From the NCBI RefSeq assembly GCF_016907455.1, contig NZ_JAFBCB010000001.1, positions 2,232,001 through 2,296,000 of the forward strand: a stretch of 64,000 nt of DNA, in the 5' to 3' direction. The notes beneath the pieces are model-generated. The model saw nothing but the letters and a program-made list of their open reading frames with translations, had not been told where the DNA came from and searched no databases. Below, one piece after another: positions 1-8,968 of this stretch (its first letter is position 1; the number at the start of each line of letters is the position of its first letter). Made by a program: the position numbers and the translations under genes. This stretch comes from Brachybacterium muris (lineage in GTDB: Bacteria; Actinomycetota; Actinomycetes; Actinomycetales; Dermabacteraceae).

Positions 1-750
1 TACCGCAACGCCGACATGGCAGATCTGCGCGCCCAGTTGGAGGCCGCCGCGCAGCTGAACGACGGTGCCGGGGCGCGCCGCACCGTGATCGTCACCGACG
101 GCGTGTTCTCCATGGACGGCTACCTGGCACCCCTGGACCAGATCTGCGATCTGGCCGATGAGTTCGGTGCCCTGGTGATGGTGGACGACTCCCACGCGGT
201 GGGCTTCATGGGCGATACCGGCGCGGGCACCCCGGAGCACTTCGGGGTCTCCGATCGCGTGGACATCTACACCGGCACCTTCGGCAAGGCCCTCGGCGGG
301 GCCAGCGGCGGGTACGTCTCCGGTCGCGCGGAGATCGTCTCGATGCTGCGGCAGAAGGGCCGTCCCTACCTGTTCTCCAACTCCCTGGCGCCCTCGATCG
401 TGGCGGCCACGCTGAGGGCACTGGAGCTGGTGGCCACCTCGCAGGAGCTGCGGGCCACCCTGTTCGAGAACGCCGCGCTGTTCCGTCGTCGCATGGGCGA
501 GGAGGGCTTCGAGCTGCTGGACGGCGAGCATGCGATCGTGCCGGTGATGTTCGGGGACGCGGCGTTGGCCGGCCGGGTCGCGGATGCGATGCTGGAGGAG
601 GGCGTGTACGTCACCGCCTTCTCCTTCCCGGTGGTGCCGCGGGGGAAGGCGCGCATCCGCGTGCAGCTCTCCGCCGCCCACACCGCCGAGGACATCGAGG
701 CCTGCGTGCAGGCGTTCGTGCGCTCCCGGGACTGGGTGCAGGCCGCCTGA
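1..750 (+). CDS. kbl: 2-amino-3-ketobutyrate CoA ligase (glycine C-acetyltransferase), 3' part
   Basis: This is the C-terminal 249 residues of a PLP-dependent alpha-oxoamine synthase. Kbl joins glycine and acetyl-CoA to 2-amino-3-ketobutyrate, or runs the reverse step in threonine breakdown. The frame is open from base 1, so the start and about 150 N-terminal residues lie outside the window. Seen in the sequence: TDGVFSMDG, the aspartate motif [10 protein letters not shown], and [14 protein letters not shown] carrying the lysine expected to bind [14 protein letters not shown] and IPVMFGDA match Kbl more closely than the related BioF or HemA enzymes as I remember them. The usual threonine dehydrogenase partner would lie upstream, outside the window. 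Confidence 0.93.
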   Translation, partial: YRNADMADLRAQLEAAAQLNDGAGARRTVIVTDGVFSMDGYLAPLDQICDLADEFGALVMVDDSHAVGFMGDTGAGTPEHFGVSDRVDIYTGTFGKALGGASGGYVSGRAEIVSMLRQKGRPYLFSNSLAPSIVAATLRALELVATSQELRATLFENAALFRRRMGEEGFELLDGEHAIVPVMFGDAALAGRVADAMLEEGVYVTAFSFPVVPRGKARIRVQLSAAHTAEDIEACVQAFVRSRDWVQAA

Positions 751-790
751 CTGCTCCCAGGATTGGGGAGGCTCGCGCGGATCCGTGGTG

Positions 791-832
791 ACGCGGACGG
801 CAACCGGCCAGCTCGCTGGCCTGCCGCGCGTC
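791..832 (+). terminator. Candidate hairpin terminator after kbl
   Basis: GGCCAG (806-811) and CTGGCC (816-821) form a perfect 6-bp stem around a CTCG loop. The flanks ACGCG and CGCGT with inner CGGC and GCCG can extend it. No T-run follows, which is common in high-GC actinobacteria. The rest of the 751-957 gap shows nothing else convincing. Confidence 0.4.
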
Positions 833-957
833 CACGACGAGATCAGCTGGCGGTGGTGCCGGTGGCATCCGCCCACCCTGGGAGTTCTGCTCATCCCGCA
901 GTGCCAGCTGGTGTGGCCTCGGTTACGGTGGAGGGAACAGTCTGCCTGAGGAGAGAC

Positions 958-1827
958 ATGGCGCGCATAGGTATCCAGCTGATGATGCTGCGGGACGACA
1001 TCGCCGAGCAGGGGGTGCTGCCCGTCCTGGAGCGCGTGCGGGACACCGGCTTCTCCGTGGTGGAGGTCTCCCAGATCCCGATGGCCCCCGACAATGTCGC
1101 CGACATGGTCCGTGCGCGCAGCGAGCTGGGGATCGAGTACGCGGCCATCTCCGCCAAGACCACCGCTCCCGCCGGGTCCCAGGATCAGACCCTCGCAGAG
1201 GACTTCGACCTGCTGGTGGAGGAGGCGGGCGCCCTCGGCACCGACATGATCCGCATCGGGATGATGCCGCTGGAGGCCATCCGCTCCCCCGAGGCGTTCT
1301 TCGCCTTCTGCGACGAGGCCGAGCAGCATGCCGCCCGGATGCGGGAGGCGGGCATCGCGCTCAGCTACCACAACCATCACGTGGAGTTCGCGAGGATCCA
1401 GGGGCGCACGCTGCTGGAGCACCTGCGCGAGAAGGCGCCCAGCCTGCGCTTCGAGATCGACTGCCACTGGGTGCAGCGCGGCGGCCGGGATCCCGAGCGC
1501 ACCCTGAAGCAGTTCGACGGGGTCCTGGACCTGGTGCACCTGAAGGACTACCGGATCACGTTGCCGAGCGCCGAGGTGCTGGCCGCCATGGATGCCGGTG
1601 ACGGTTCGGCCTTCGGCGACTACTGGCAGGGCTCGATCGTGCAGTTCGCCGAGGTGGGGCAAGGGACCCTGGACTGGGCCCCTGTGATCGAGCAGGGCAT
1701 CGCCTCCGGTGCGCAGCACCTGCTGATCGAGCAGGACCTCACCTACGGCAGGGACATCTTCGAATCCCTCGCCATGAGTCGGGCCCATCTGGTGGATCTG
1801 GGATACGAGGAGCTCATAGAGGGCTGA
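958..1827 (+). CDS. Sugar phosphate isomerase/epimerase family protein (AP endonuclease 2-like TIM barrel)
   Basis: A 289-residue protein of the xylose-isomerase-like TIM-barrel family. Its members isomerise or epimerise sugars or inositols with a divalent metal; the substrate here cannot be told. Visible family motifs are SYHNHHVEF near the middle, EIDCHWVQRGG, VHLKDYRI and LLIEQDLTYG. These supply the His, Asp and Glu residues that normally ring the barrel mouth. There is no signal peptide, so it is cytoplasmic. The ATG at 958 is chosen because GAGGAGAG lies just upstream and the family homology begins here. The longer frame starting at 763 has no homology in its extra part. It probably stands alone. 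Confidence 0.85.
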   Translation: MARIGIQLMMLRDDIAEQGVLPVLERVRDTGFSVVEVSQIPMAPDNVADMVRARSELGIEYAAISAKTTAPAGSQDQTLAEDFDLLVEEAGALGTDMIRIGMMPLEAIRSPEAFFAFCDEAEQHAARMREAGIALSYHNHHVEFARIQGRTLLEHLREKAPSLRFEIDCHWVQRGGRDPERTLKQFDGVLDLVHLKDYRITLPSAEVLAAMDAGDGSAFGDYWQGSIVQFAEVGQGTLDWAPVIEQGIASGAQHLLIEQDLTYGRDIFESLAMSRAHLVDLGYEELIEG

Positions 1828-1851
1828 GCCCCTCACCGAGTTCGGCGCCCC

Positions 1852-2595
1852 TCATCGCCCTGGCAGTCGGTCGGGCCCGCTCAGGACGCGTTTGAACCGG
1901 TCCCCCGGTTCGATGACGACGACGTCGGATCCCGTTGCCACCTGCTGCTCGCCGAATGCTGCCAGGACCTCGGCGATCACCTCATGGGTGGCTGCGCGGG
2001 TCTCGAGCTGGGTGGCGCCGGACCAGAAGCGCAGCTCGATGCGCACGGTGGTGGTCCCCACCTCGGTGAGCAGAGCCTGCGGCGCGGGTTCCTCCGCGAC
2101 CGACGGGATCGCCCCCATCGCCTCGGTCGCCACACGGCAGGCGCGGCGCAGATCCACCGCGTCGTCCACGTCCATCATCACGCTGGTGCGCACCTGTTCG
2201 AAGCCGGTCTGGACCGTGACCACCTGCGAGTGGAGCACCGAGTTGGGGATCAGCACCAGTCGACCGTCGAAGGTGCGAAGCGCCGTGGAGGTCAGGCCCA
2301 TCGCGACGATCGTGCCCCGGTGCTCGGCCACCGCGATCTGATCGCGCAGCCGGTAGCGATCCCTCGCCAGCAGCACGATCCCGGCGAACATGTTCCCCAG
2401 CACCGTCTGGAAGGCGATACCGGCGGCGATGGAGACCACGCCCACCCCGCCCAGGATGTCCACCGGACGGACGCTGGGAAACACGATGGTCAGGGACGCG
2501 AGCAGCGACAGCAGCACCACCAGCCACCCGGCGAGCCTGGAGAACACCGCCGAGGCGGACTCCCCCCTGCCGCGCCAACGCATCAGTGCGCGCAC
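1852..2595 (-). pseudogene. MscS-family mechanosensitive channel, 5'-truncated, at a fusion scar
   Basis: The encoded 247 residues match the C-terminal part of a small-conductance mechanosensitive channel. There are two hydrophobic segments, the pore-like stretch GIAFQTVLGNMFAGIVLL, then a soluble beta/alpha domain including VLIPNSVLHSQVV. The first transmembrane helix expected for the family is missing. The only available start is GTG 2595 (or ATG 2583), with no good ribosome binding site. Directly upstream, in a different frame, lies the 5' part of a DUF2254 gene. This looks like a deletion that joined two genes out of frame. It is either a non-functional remnant or a shortened channel translated from the internal start. 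Confidence 0.65.
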
Positions 2596-3001
2596 GCGTG
2601 ACCGTCAGGGCGAAGACGAAGCTGGCGATGAACACTCCGAAGGTGAACTGGGTGACCCGGCTCTCCAGGAACCCGCCCAGCACACGGGGGGTGAACTGGC
2701 TGCTGGCCAGCTGCAGGATCACCATGGTGATCGAGAAGACCAGGCTGGTCATCGAGATCATGCCGGTGGCGATGGTGCCCAGCAGTCCGCGGGCTCCTTC
2801 CGGTCCGCCCTGGAACACGTAGGGGATGTCCACGTTCAGCGCGTCCTCGAGCTGCGGGAGGAACACGCCCACCACGAGCGCGCCGATGGTCCAGGCGGCC
2901 GGGACGGCCCAGAACGGCTTCCATACTCGGCCCCACGCAGTCTGCTTCTTGACTGCCGGCGGGAGCCCGCGGGCGCGACTGGCGGTGGTGGGCTCGTTCA
3001 T
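2596..3001 (-). pseudogene. DUF2254 membrane protein, 3'-truncated
   Basis: ATG 3001 opens a frame encoding about 135 residues that match the N-terminal membrane part of DUF2254 proteins. There are hydrophobic helices around residues 28-50, 75-100 and 120-135, and the family-like run LQLASSQFTPRVLGGFL. DUF2254 proteins are normally about 400 residues or more. Here homology stops after FVFALTVTRAR. The frame then continues as a meaningless, Arg- and Gly-rich read-through of the MscS gene until 1982. It is in a different frame from the MscS remnant, so no in-frame fusion protein can form without frameshifting. The function of DUF2254 is unknown. Confidence 0.65.
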
Positions 3002-3096
3002 CCGCTCGCCTGCTGCTGGGTCGGTGGGGCACCCAGTGGCGTTCCGACCCGGGCCTTGTTCGATTCTAGGGCGGGGCGCTGGACCGGGACACACGA

Positions 3097-3138
3097 AAGG
3101 CCCCCTCCCCCGCGCGTCTGCGCAGGTGAGGGGGCCTT
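3097..3138 (-). terminator. Terminator of the tmRNA gene
   Basis: AAGGCCCCCTC (3097-3107) and GAGGGGGCCTT (3128-3138) form a perfect 11-bp stem with a 20-nt loop, 19 bases past the mature 3' end of tmRNA. It separates ssrA from the DUF2254 remnant on the same strand. No T-tract is present. Confidence 0.75.
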
Positions 3139-3156
3139 CGGGTACTTCTCATCGAG

Positions 3157-3525
3157 TGGAGACGGCGGGAATCGAACCCGCGTCCGATAGTGCGAAGCCA
3201 GGGCTTCTCCGGGCGCAGTCCGTGAAAGGCGTTTTCTCAGTCCCGACGCTCACACGGACACGTCGTCGACGGACTCAGTCACTCTGAGGTGTTCATCCGG
3301 CCCCGATGACGAGGGACGGCAGCAGTGGCTCCTTAGATGATGGAACGATCCGGGTCAGGAGCACTCCCGGGGTTCCAGACTGCTAACGCTGATCAGGCAG
3401 CGAGAGCGAAGTCAGTGCGCTTGGTTTCGGCACTTATTGGTTTCCAGAGGACATTAACGAGTTGACTCTGGATTCTCGGCCCGCTTCCCCTCGCTGGACA
3501 ACTACCGTCGAAACCGATCGTCCCC
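3157..3525 (-). ncRNA. ssrA: Transfer-messenger RNA (tmRNA)
   Basis: tmRNA rescues stalled ribosomes and tags the unfinished protein for proteolysis. The 5' end GGGGACG (3525-3519) pairs with CGTCTCC (3164-3158) to make a 7-bp acceptor stem with one G-U pair. CGGTTTCGACGG and the T-arm GGGTTCGATTCCC are classic. The reading frame at 3431-3393 encodes the tag AETKRTDFALAA followed by TGA; the ALAA end is the usual protease degron. The discriminator base is A (3157) and the next bases are CT, so the 3' CCA is not encoded and must be added. Length is 369 nt. The partner gene smpB lies 1.5 kb downstream on the same strand. Confidence 0.95.
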
Positions 3526-3563
3526 GAGCGTGGAGCAGTGGCATGGAGTGGCAGCGCGAACGC

Positions 3564-3592
3564 TACCGATGCACTCGATGTTGACTTGTCAA
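3564..3592 (-). promoter_or_regulatory. Candidate promoter of ssrA
   Basis: A consensus -35 box TTGACA (3592-3587) stands 62 bases before the mature tmRNA 5' end. A weak -10 candidate, TCGGTA (3569-3564), follows after 17 bp. The -35 is convincing and the -10 is not. The rest of 3526-3776 shows no gene. Confidence 0.45.
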
Positions 3593-3776
3593 TCAGAGGA
3601 CCGCTGTTCCCGGGAATGCACCCGAGGGTCGATTCCGTGGGACCAGGGGTCCTCATCCACGTGCAACCAGTGTAGCCGCTCCAGCCCACACCGCCCAAGG
3701 TTTTTCCACGTGGGCAGGCCCACCGGCCTCCGGGGAATACCGGGTGCCGGTGGGTCTGCGGATCGGCTGGGTCAGG

Positions 3777-4724
3777 TCAGCCCTCGTCACCTGCGCCGGC
3801 CTGGTCGCCGATCTCCAGGGCCACCAGCAGGCCCGGGTCGGAGTCCACGAACCACACCCCCATCGCCTCGACGTCGAACTCGGCACCCGAGTCATGTTCC
3901 CAGCTGGCGTCGCAGCCCACAGGCTCGGTTGAAGCCGCAGGCAGCGGGCCCTCGCACTCGGTCACCACGATCGGTGCATCCAGCACGGCATACCCGGCAT
4001 CGTTGTTGGCGGTGGCCTGGATGCCCTGGGCCAGTTCCTCAGCGCTGAGCTCGTCGGTGCCGAACATGCTTCCCTGACCGATGCCCACCAGGTGGTTGTC
4101 CTGGTCGGTGAACACCTCCAGTGCCTCCTGCGACGGAGCTGCGCCGATGCTGATCAGCAGCGCCGGCGCTCCGGTGGCGTCGAAGCCGGAGGGGGCCCGC
4201 ACGGCCATCACGGTGAGGTCCTGCTCCCCGTCCAGGCCTTCCATGTCGAAGGATGCCTTGCAGTTGACCGAGGATCCGTCGGTGAAGGCGAGGTCACCAC
4301 TGCAGGATGGGGCCGTGCGGTCGCTGATCACGCCCTGTCCGGCGAGGACAGTGGCGAGATCGTCCCCGCTGAGCGTCCACTGGGCCTGCGAGGTGTCCAC
4401 GGCGTCGTCAACCCCGTCCACGACGTACAGCACAGCCGGCGGCCTGCCCGCGCCGGCTCCACCAGGTGCCTCTCCACCGTCGTCGCTCACGGTTCCCTCC
4501 TGGGTGTCCTCCGACCCCGTGTCAGGATCGGTGAGGCCGCCGGTCCCGTCGTCGGAGCCACCCTCACCCGCGCTCTCGGTAACCTTCTCCGCGGTGGTCG
4601 GAGCTCCACCCTACCCGTCGCCGGTACCGCAGCCTGCCATCCCCAGTGCCAGCACTGCCCCCGCAGCGATCGTGGCGATTCCTCGAGCAGCGCGGCCAGC
4701 CCCCGCAATGCGTGTTTCCCCCAT
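3777..4724 (-). pseudogene. Secreted lipoprotein with two DUF4333-like repeats, broken by an in-frame amber codon
   Basis: ATG 4724 has GAGAGGAAGG upstream and opens a lipoprotein signal peptide: RIAGAGRAAR, a hydrophobic core and lipobox GMAGC with Cys32. Five codons later a TAG (4613-4611) interrupts the frame. The same frame then stays open for 277 more codons. It encodes a Gly/Asp/Glu-rich linker and two related modules with paired cysteines (SCSGDLAFTDGSSVNC and TECEGPLPAASTEPVGC), the spacing expected of DUF4333-like domains. The long open frame after the stop argues for a recent nonsense mutation, a sequence error or read-through. A downstream start (GTG 4490) would give a protein without a signal peptide. 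The function is unknown; an intact form would sit outside the membrane. Confidence 0.65.
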
Positions 4725-4975
4725 GGCATGAACCTTCCTCTCGGAGCCGCTCAGGCAACTCCGTCCGGTGTGCCGGGTCCGGCGCGCGCCAAACGTAACC
4801 TGACCCCAAAGCGAAGGTCAAGCAACAGTAAAGTAACGGAGGTCAGAGGTGCTTTCTGTACACCCGTCCATGGTCTCGTGCGGGGAGCGGGACTGCGTTC
4901 GCGCTGGGACGCCGGAGGCTGCGCCGCCTTCAGCGCGGGGGCCGCCCACAAGATCAGAGCGCGCTGCCTGCGAGG

Positions 4976-5491
4976 TCAGACCAGCTCGCGCCTGCGCATG
5001 GCGCGCTGCGCCTCGCGCAGGTCCTGCTGCTCGCGGAGGGTGTGCCGCTTGTCCCACTCCTTCCTGCCGCGGGCCAGGGCTACGACGACCTTCGCGTGCG
5101 AACCCAGGAAGTACATCTCCAGGGGGACCAGGGTATAGCCCTTCTCGCGGGTCTTGCCGGCGAGCTTGGCGATCTCATGCTTGTGCAGCAGCAGCTTGCG
5201 CTTGCGTCGGGCCGCATGGTTGGTCCAGGTGCCCTTGACGTAGGGAGCGATGTGCACCGCGTCCATCCACACCTCGCCGCCGTCGAGGTAGCAGTAGCCG
5301 TCCACCAGGGAGGCCCCGCGGTCCCGCAGGGACTTCACCTCGGTGCCGGTCAGGACGATGCCTGCCTCCCAGGTGTCGTCGATGTGGTAGTCGTGCCGGG
5401 CCTTCTTGTTCGAGGCGATGAGCTTCTTGACGGGGCCGTCCGCGCTCTGCTTCGCGTTCTTGCCGGCTTTCTTCTCGGCCTTGGTCGCCAT
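4976..5491 (-). CDS. smpB: SsrA-binding protein SmpB
   Basis: A 171-residue tmRNA-binding protein that delivers tmRNA to stalled ribosomes. A basic N-terminal extension of about 20 residues precedes the core. The core shows NKKARHDYHIDDTWEAGIVLTG, TEVKSLR, the HIAPY motif and the DKR-containing C-terminal tail (EWDKRHTLREQQ) that fills the mRNA channel. GGAGGGACC precedes the ATG. It follows the M23-ftsX-ftsE group on the same strand, as in M. tuberculosis (Rv3100c-Rv3102c), and its RNA partner ssrA lies just beyond. Confidence 0.96.
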   Translation of the reverse strand: MATKAEKKAGKNAKQSADGPVKKLIASNKKARHDYHIDDTWEAGIVLTGTEVKSLRDRGASLVDGYCYLDGGEVWMDAVHIAPYVKGTWTNHAARRKRKLLLHKHEIAKLAGKTREKGYTLVPLEMYFLGSHAKVVVALARGRKEWDKRHTLREQQDLREAQRAMRRRELV

Positions 5492-5656
5492 GGTCCCTCC
5501 TCGCCTCGTCGGTGCTCGTCCGCGGTCGATCCACCGTCCGCGCCGACCTCCCAGCCTACGCGGTGCCGCGCTGGGAGCGCGACCGATTATCCGTGGCGAC
5601 CACCCGTGGCCGGCAGGTGCGACGATGCCAGCAGGCGCGACGCTGACGGCCGCGGG

Positions 5657-6946
5657 TCAGAGGTACTTCGCGGGGTTGACGGCGTTGCCGTCCTCGTGGA
5701 TCTCGAAGTGCAGGTGGCAGCCGGTGGATCCACCGGTGCTGCCCACGTAGCCGACGGTCTGGCCAGCAGACACGCTCGCCCCCACCGGTGCCGCGAAACC
5801 CTGCAGGTGGTGATAGGAGCTGGTGATCAGCTTCCCGTTGTGCATGCCGTGGCTCAGCACGATCTTGTTGCCTGCTGCACTGTTGGACGTGCGCTGGATG
5901 ACCCGACCGGACTGGGTGGCTCCCACAGGGACGCCGCAGGCAGCGGGGAAGTCCACCCCGGCATGCAGGCGGCGGGTGCGGTAGATCGGGTGAACGCGCC
6001 AGCCGAAGTTGGAGTTCAGACGGGCGTTGACCGGACGCGTCCACCCATTGCCTGACGGCGCCACGGCCGGGGCGGGCCCGCCGCTGGAAGCCTCCTGCTC
6101 TGCCCGCTCACGCTCCTTGCGGGCGAGTTCGGAGATCTCATCGTCCAGGGTGGAGCTGCGGGACTCGAGGTTGGCCTGATCGCCCTCGTACTGCTCCTTC
6201 TTCCCCTCGAGCTCGTCGCGCTGCTCCTGCTGGCGCGTGTAGAGGGCGTCGAGCTCCTGCTTGGCCGTCTCGGCCTCCTCCTCGGCCTCCGTCTTGCGGG
6301 CCAGGGTCTCCTCGGCCTCAGCCTTCAGATCGTCGATCTCCTCGCGCACGGCGGTGAGGCGGTCGGCGGAGTTCTCGTTGATCGCCTGATCGGTGCGCAG
6401 GGTGTCGAGCTTGGACCCCTGGGACGCCATGGTGAGGCGGTAGTTCATGGTGCGGTCCACGGTGTCCTGCGGGCTGCCGCCCACGAACACGGTGGCCGGA
6501 TTCGGCATCCCGTCCCCTTTGTAGGCGGACAGCGCCACCTGTGCCATCTCTCCGTCGGTGCGGTCCACCTCGTCCTGGCCGGTGGCGACCTCGGTCTCGA
6601 GTTCCTTCTCCTCGTCCTCGGCGGCGCTGAGCCGCTCGCCCACCTTGCGGTCCTCGTCCTCGGCCTCGGCCAGCTCCTCGCGGGCGTCGTCCAAGGCCTG
6701 CTGAGCATCGGGGATCAGCAGTTCCGTCTCGGCCAATGCCATGTACGTGTCGGCGAGGTCGTCGTTGACGCCGTCGAGCTCGAGGCGGATGTCCTCCAAC
6801 TGCTGCTGGACCGTCTCCCGTTCGGCGATCTTGTCCTCCTTGTCGCCGTCGGCGAGGGCCGGGGAGGGCACTGCGAGCAGCGGCGAGAGCACCAGCACAG
6901 CGGTGGCGGCGATGCTCAGGGGGCGACGCAGGAGGCGATAGGACAT
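5657..6946 (-). CDS. Secreted coiled-coil M23 peptidase, probable FtsEX-controlled cell-wall hydrolase
   Basis: A 429-residue exported protein. A signal peptide at residues 1-33 ends PSPALA. A long Glu/Ala-rich coiled coil runs to about residue 275, followed by a LytM/M23 zinc peptidase domain at about 305-429. The zinc motifs HAGVDF and HLHFE and the supporting SYHHLQGF motif are present, so the catalytic centre looks intact. This EnvC-like layout next to ftsX (2 bp gap) suggests that FtsEX activates it to cut septal peptidoglycan, as in other bacteria. ATG 6946 is preferred to 6985 because the signal peptide begins there. The partnership is inferred from synteny and architecture. Confidence 0.88.
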   Translation of the reverse strand: MSYRLLRRPLSIAATAVLVLSPLLAVPSPALADGDKEDKIAERETVQQQLEDIRLELDGVNDDLADTYMALAETELLIPDAQQALDDAREELAEAEDEDRKVGERLSAAEDEEKELETEVATGQDEVDRTDGEMAQVALSAYKGDGMPNPATVFVGGSPQDTVDRTMNYRLTMASQGSKLDTLRTDQAINENSADRLTAVREEIDDLKAEAEETLARKTEAEEEAETAKQELDALYTRQQEQRDELEGKKEQYEGDQANLESRSSTLDDEISELARKERERAEQEASSGGPAPAVAPSGNGWTRPVNARLNSNFGWRVHPIYRTRRLHAGVDFPAACGVPVGATQSGRVIQRTSNSAAGNKIVLSHGMHNGKLITSSYHHLQGFAAPVGASVSAGQTVGYVGSTGGSTGCHLHFEIHEDGNAVNPAKYL

Positions 6947-6948
6947 GC

Positions 6949-7866
6949 TCACACCTTCAGATAACGATTCAGGGAGACCACGCAAGACACCATGGACAGG
7001 GCGGCACCGAGCACGATGATCACCGGGGCCGCCCAGAGCAGATCATCGGTGCCCACGGTGATCAGCTGCGGGCCGAGGATCTCGACCAGCCAGCCCTCGA
7101 CTATGTAGTGCAGCCCCACCCACAGCATCGCTGAGGCGATCACCCCACCGATGATGGCGGCCGTGGCGCCCTCGAGCAAGAAGGGGGCGCGGATGAACAC
7201 ATTGGGGGCGCCGACCAGGCGCATGATGGCGATCTCGCGGCGACGGTTGGCCACCGACATCCGGATGGTGGTGGCCACCAGGAGGGCTGCTGCGACGAGC
7301 ATCAGGACCGCCAGACCCAGCGCGAACATGGTGGACTGGTTCAGCACGTCGATGAACGGCGCGAACATGCTGAGCAGGTCGGTCACCTCGTCCACCCCGT
7401 CCCGCCCCTGGAAGAACTCCACCACCGCGGCGGAGTCGTCGGCATTGTTCAGGGTGATGTGGAAGGACACGGGCATGTCCTCCGCGGTGAAGTTGGAGAC
7501 GAAGCCCTCGCCGGCGAACTGCTGCTGGTAGATCTCCAGTGCCTCGTCCTGGCTGCGTTCGTGGACGGTGTCGATGTAGGGCGAGAGCACATCTCCCTCC
7601 AGGGCCTCGCGCACCGAGTCGATCTGCGCATCCGTGGCCGCACCACCGGCGCAGGAGGCCGCCGTGGAGTGCGGGGAGCACAGGAAGATCGTCACCTGCG
7701 ACTGCTCGACCAAGGTGTTCTTCATCTCCAGGATCTGCTTCTGCATCAGCAGTCCTGTGCCGACGAAGGTGAGGGACACGGCGGTGACGATCACCACCGA
7801 GATCACCATGGAGATGTTGCGCCACAGGCCGGTGAGGATCTCCCCGAGGATGTACCGGGCCCTCAT
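6949..7866 (-). CDS. ftsX: Cell-division ABC transporter permease FtsX
   Basis: A 305-residue membrane protein with the FtsX layout. One helix lies near residues 21-43, then comes an extracytoplasmic domain (about 45-170) with a Cys pair (FLCSPHSTAASCAGG). Three helices follow in the C-terminal half, with the family motif VANRRREIAIMRLVGAP between the second and third. It forms a complex with FtsE and passes ATP-driven changes to a wall hydrolase outside. Its ATG overlaps the ftsE stop by 4 bp, which indicates translational coupling. The M23 gene starts 2 bp after its stop. Confidence 0.95.
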   Translation of the reverse strand: MRARYILGEILTGLWRNISMVISVVIVTAVSLTFVGTGLLMQKQILEMKNTLVEQSQVTIFLCSPHSTAASCAGGAATDAQIDSVREALEGDVLSPYIDTVHERSQDEALEIYQQQFAGEGFVSNFTAEDMPVSFHITLNNADDSAAVVEFFQGRDGVDEVTDLLSMFAPFIDVLNQSTMFALGLAVLMLVAAALLVATTIRMSVANRRREIAIMRLVGAPNVFIRAPFLLEGATAAIIGGVIASAMLWVGLHYIVEGWLVEILGPQLITVGTDDLLWAAPVIIVLGAALSMVSCVVSLNRYLKV

Positions 7867-8804
7867 CGAGTGGCCTCCGGGTCGTCCAGGGCCTCGGCGA
7901 AGGCCTCGTCCTCCTCGCGCAGGTGCGCATCGCGCTCGTCGAGCAGGTCGTCAGGGTCGATGTCGGGATCGGGGTCGACGGAGGAGCGGCGTGCGCGGGC
8001 AGCGACATCGTCCGCGGCATCAGCGGCGTCTGCGTCGGTGGCATCCAGGCCCTCGGCCTCCCGGTCCTCGAGGTCCTCGGAACCGTCGGGGAGGTTCCCG
8101 GAGATGACGCTCACGGGGGCGACGGACTCGTAGGTGCCCTCGGGATCGTCGCGCACCACGCGGCCGCCCACCATCTCCACCACGCGGCGGCGCATGCGGT
8201 CCACGGCGGTGCGGTCGTGGGTGGCCATCACCACGGTGGTGCCGCGGTCGTTGATCTCGGCCAGCAGGTCCAGGATGCCCTCGGCGGTGGAGGGGTCGAG
8301 GTTGCCGGTGGGCTCGTCGGCCAGCAGGATCGAGGGCCGGTTCACGTAGGCGCGGGCGATCGCCACGCGCTGCTGCTCACCACCGGAGAGCTCGTGCGGG
8401 AGGCGACGGCCCTTGTCCTCCAGGCCCACCATCGCCAGCATCTCGGGGACCAGGCGCCGCACCACCTTGCGGGGGGTGCCGATCACCGCGAGGGCGAACT
8501 CGATGTTCTGGTACGCGGTCTTGGAGGGCAGCAGGCGGAAGTCCTGGAACACCATGCCGATGTCGCGGCGCAGGGCCGGGACCCGCCAGGAGGGGATCCG
8601 GGAGAGGTCCTTGCCGGCCACGTGCACGGTGCCGCTGGTGGGGGCGGTCTCCTTGAGCACCATCCGCATCAGGGTGGACTTGCCCGATCCGGAGGCGCCC
8701 ACCAGGAACACGAACTCCCCGCGGGCGAACTCGATGTCGAGGTTCTCCACTGCGGGGTTCTGTCCACGGATGTACGTCTTGGTGACGTCGTCGAAACGGA
8801 TCAC
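7863..8804 (-). CDS. ftsE: Cell-division ATP-binding protein FtsE with an acidic C-terminal extension
   Basis: ABC ATPase partner of FtsX. Walker A is GASGSGKST, the signature is LSGGEQQRVAIARA, Walker B is ILLADEPTG, and ATHD is the H-loop. Typical FtsE proteins have about 220-230 residues. This one has 313, and the last roughly 90 residues are an Asp/Glu/Ala-rich, probably disordered tail. The tail is in frame and precedes the 4-bp overlap with ftsX, so it is genuine coding sequence. Its purpose is unknown. ATG 8804 starts directly at the conserved MIRFDDVTKTY. Confidence 0.95.
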   Translation of the reverse strand: MIRFDDVTKTYIRGQNPAVENLDIEFARGEFVFLVGASGSGKSTLMRMVLKETAPTSGTVHVAGKDLSRIPSWRVPALRRDIGMVFQDFRLLPSKTAYQNIEFALAVIGTPRKVVRRLVPEMLAMVGLEDKGRRLPHELSGGEQQRVAIARAYVNRPSILLADEPTGNLDPSTAEGILDLLAEINDRGTTVVMATHDRTAVDRMRRRVVEMVGGRVVRDDPEGTYESVAPVSVISGNLPDGSEDLEDREAEGLDATDADAADAADDVAARARRSSVDPDPDIDPDDLLDERDAHLREEDEAFAEALDDPEATR

Positions 8805-8968
8805 GAGCGCCTGTCGGGTTTGGGGTAGCTGAGCGCTACCAGCGTAGGTGCGCAGGGCAGGGTTTCGCCGTTGCCGCGGTCACCGTGACGGTCAAGTCCT
8901 GGTCAAACCTCGGTGCGGACGGTTCGACAGGCCCACTCCAGCCGGCGGTGACTGATGCCGGTGGCAGA

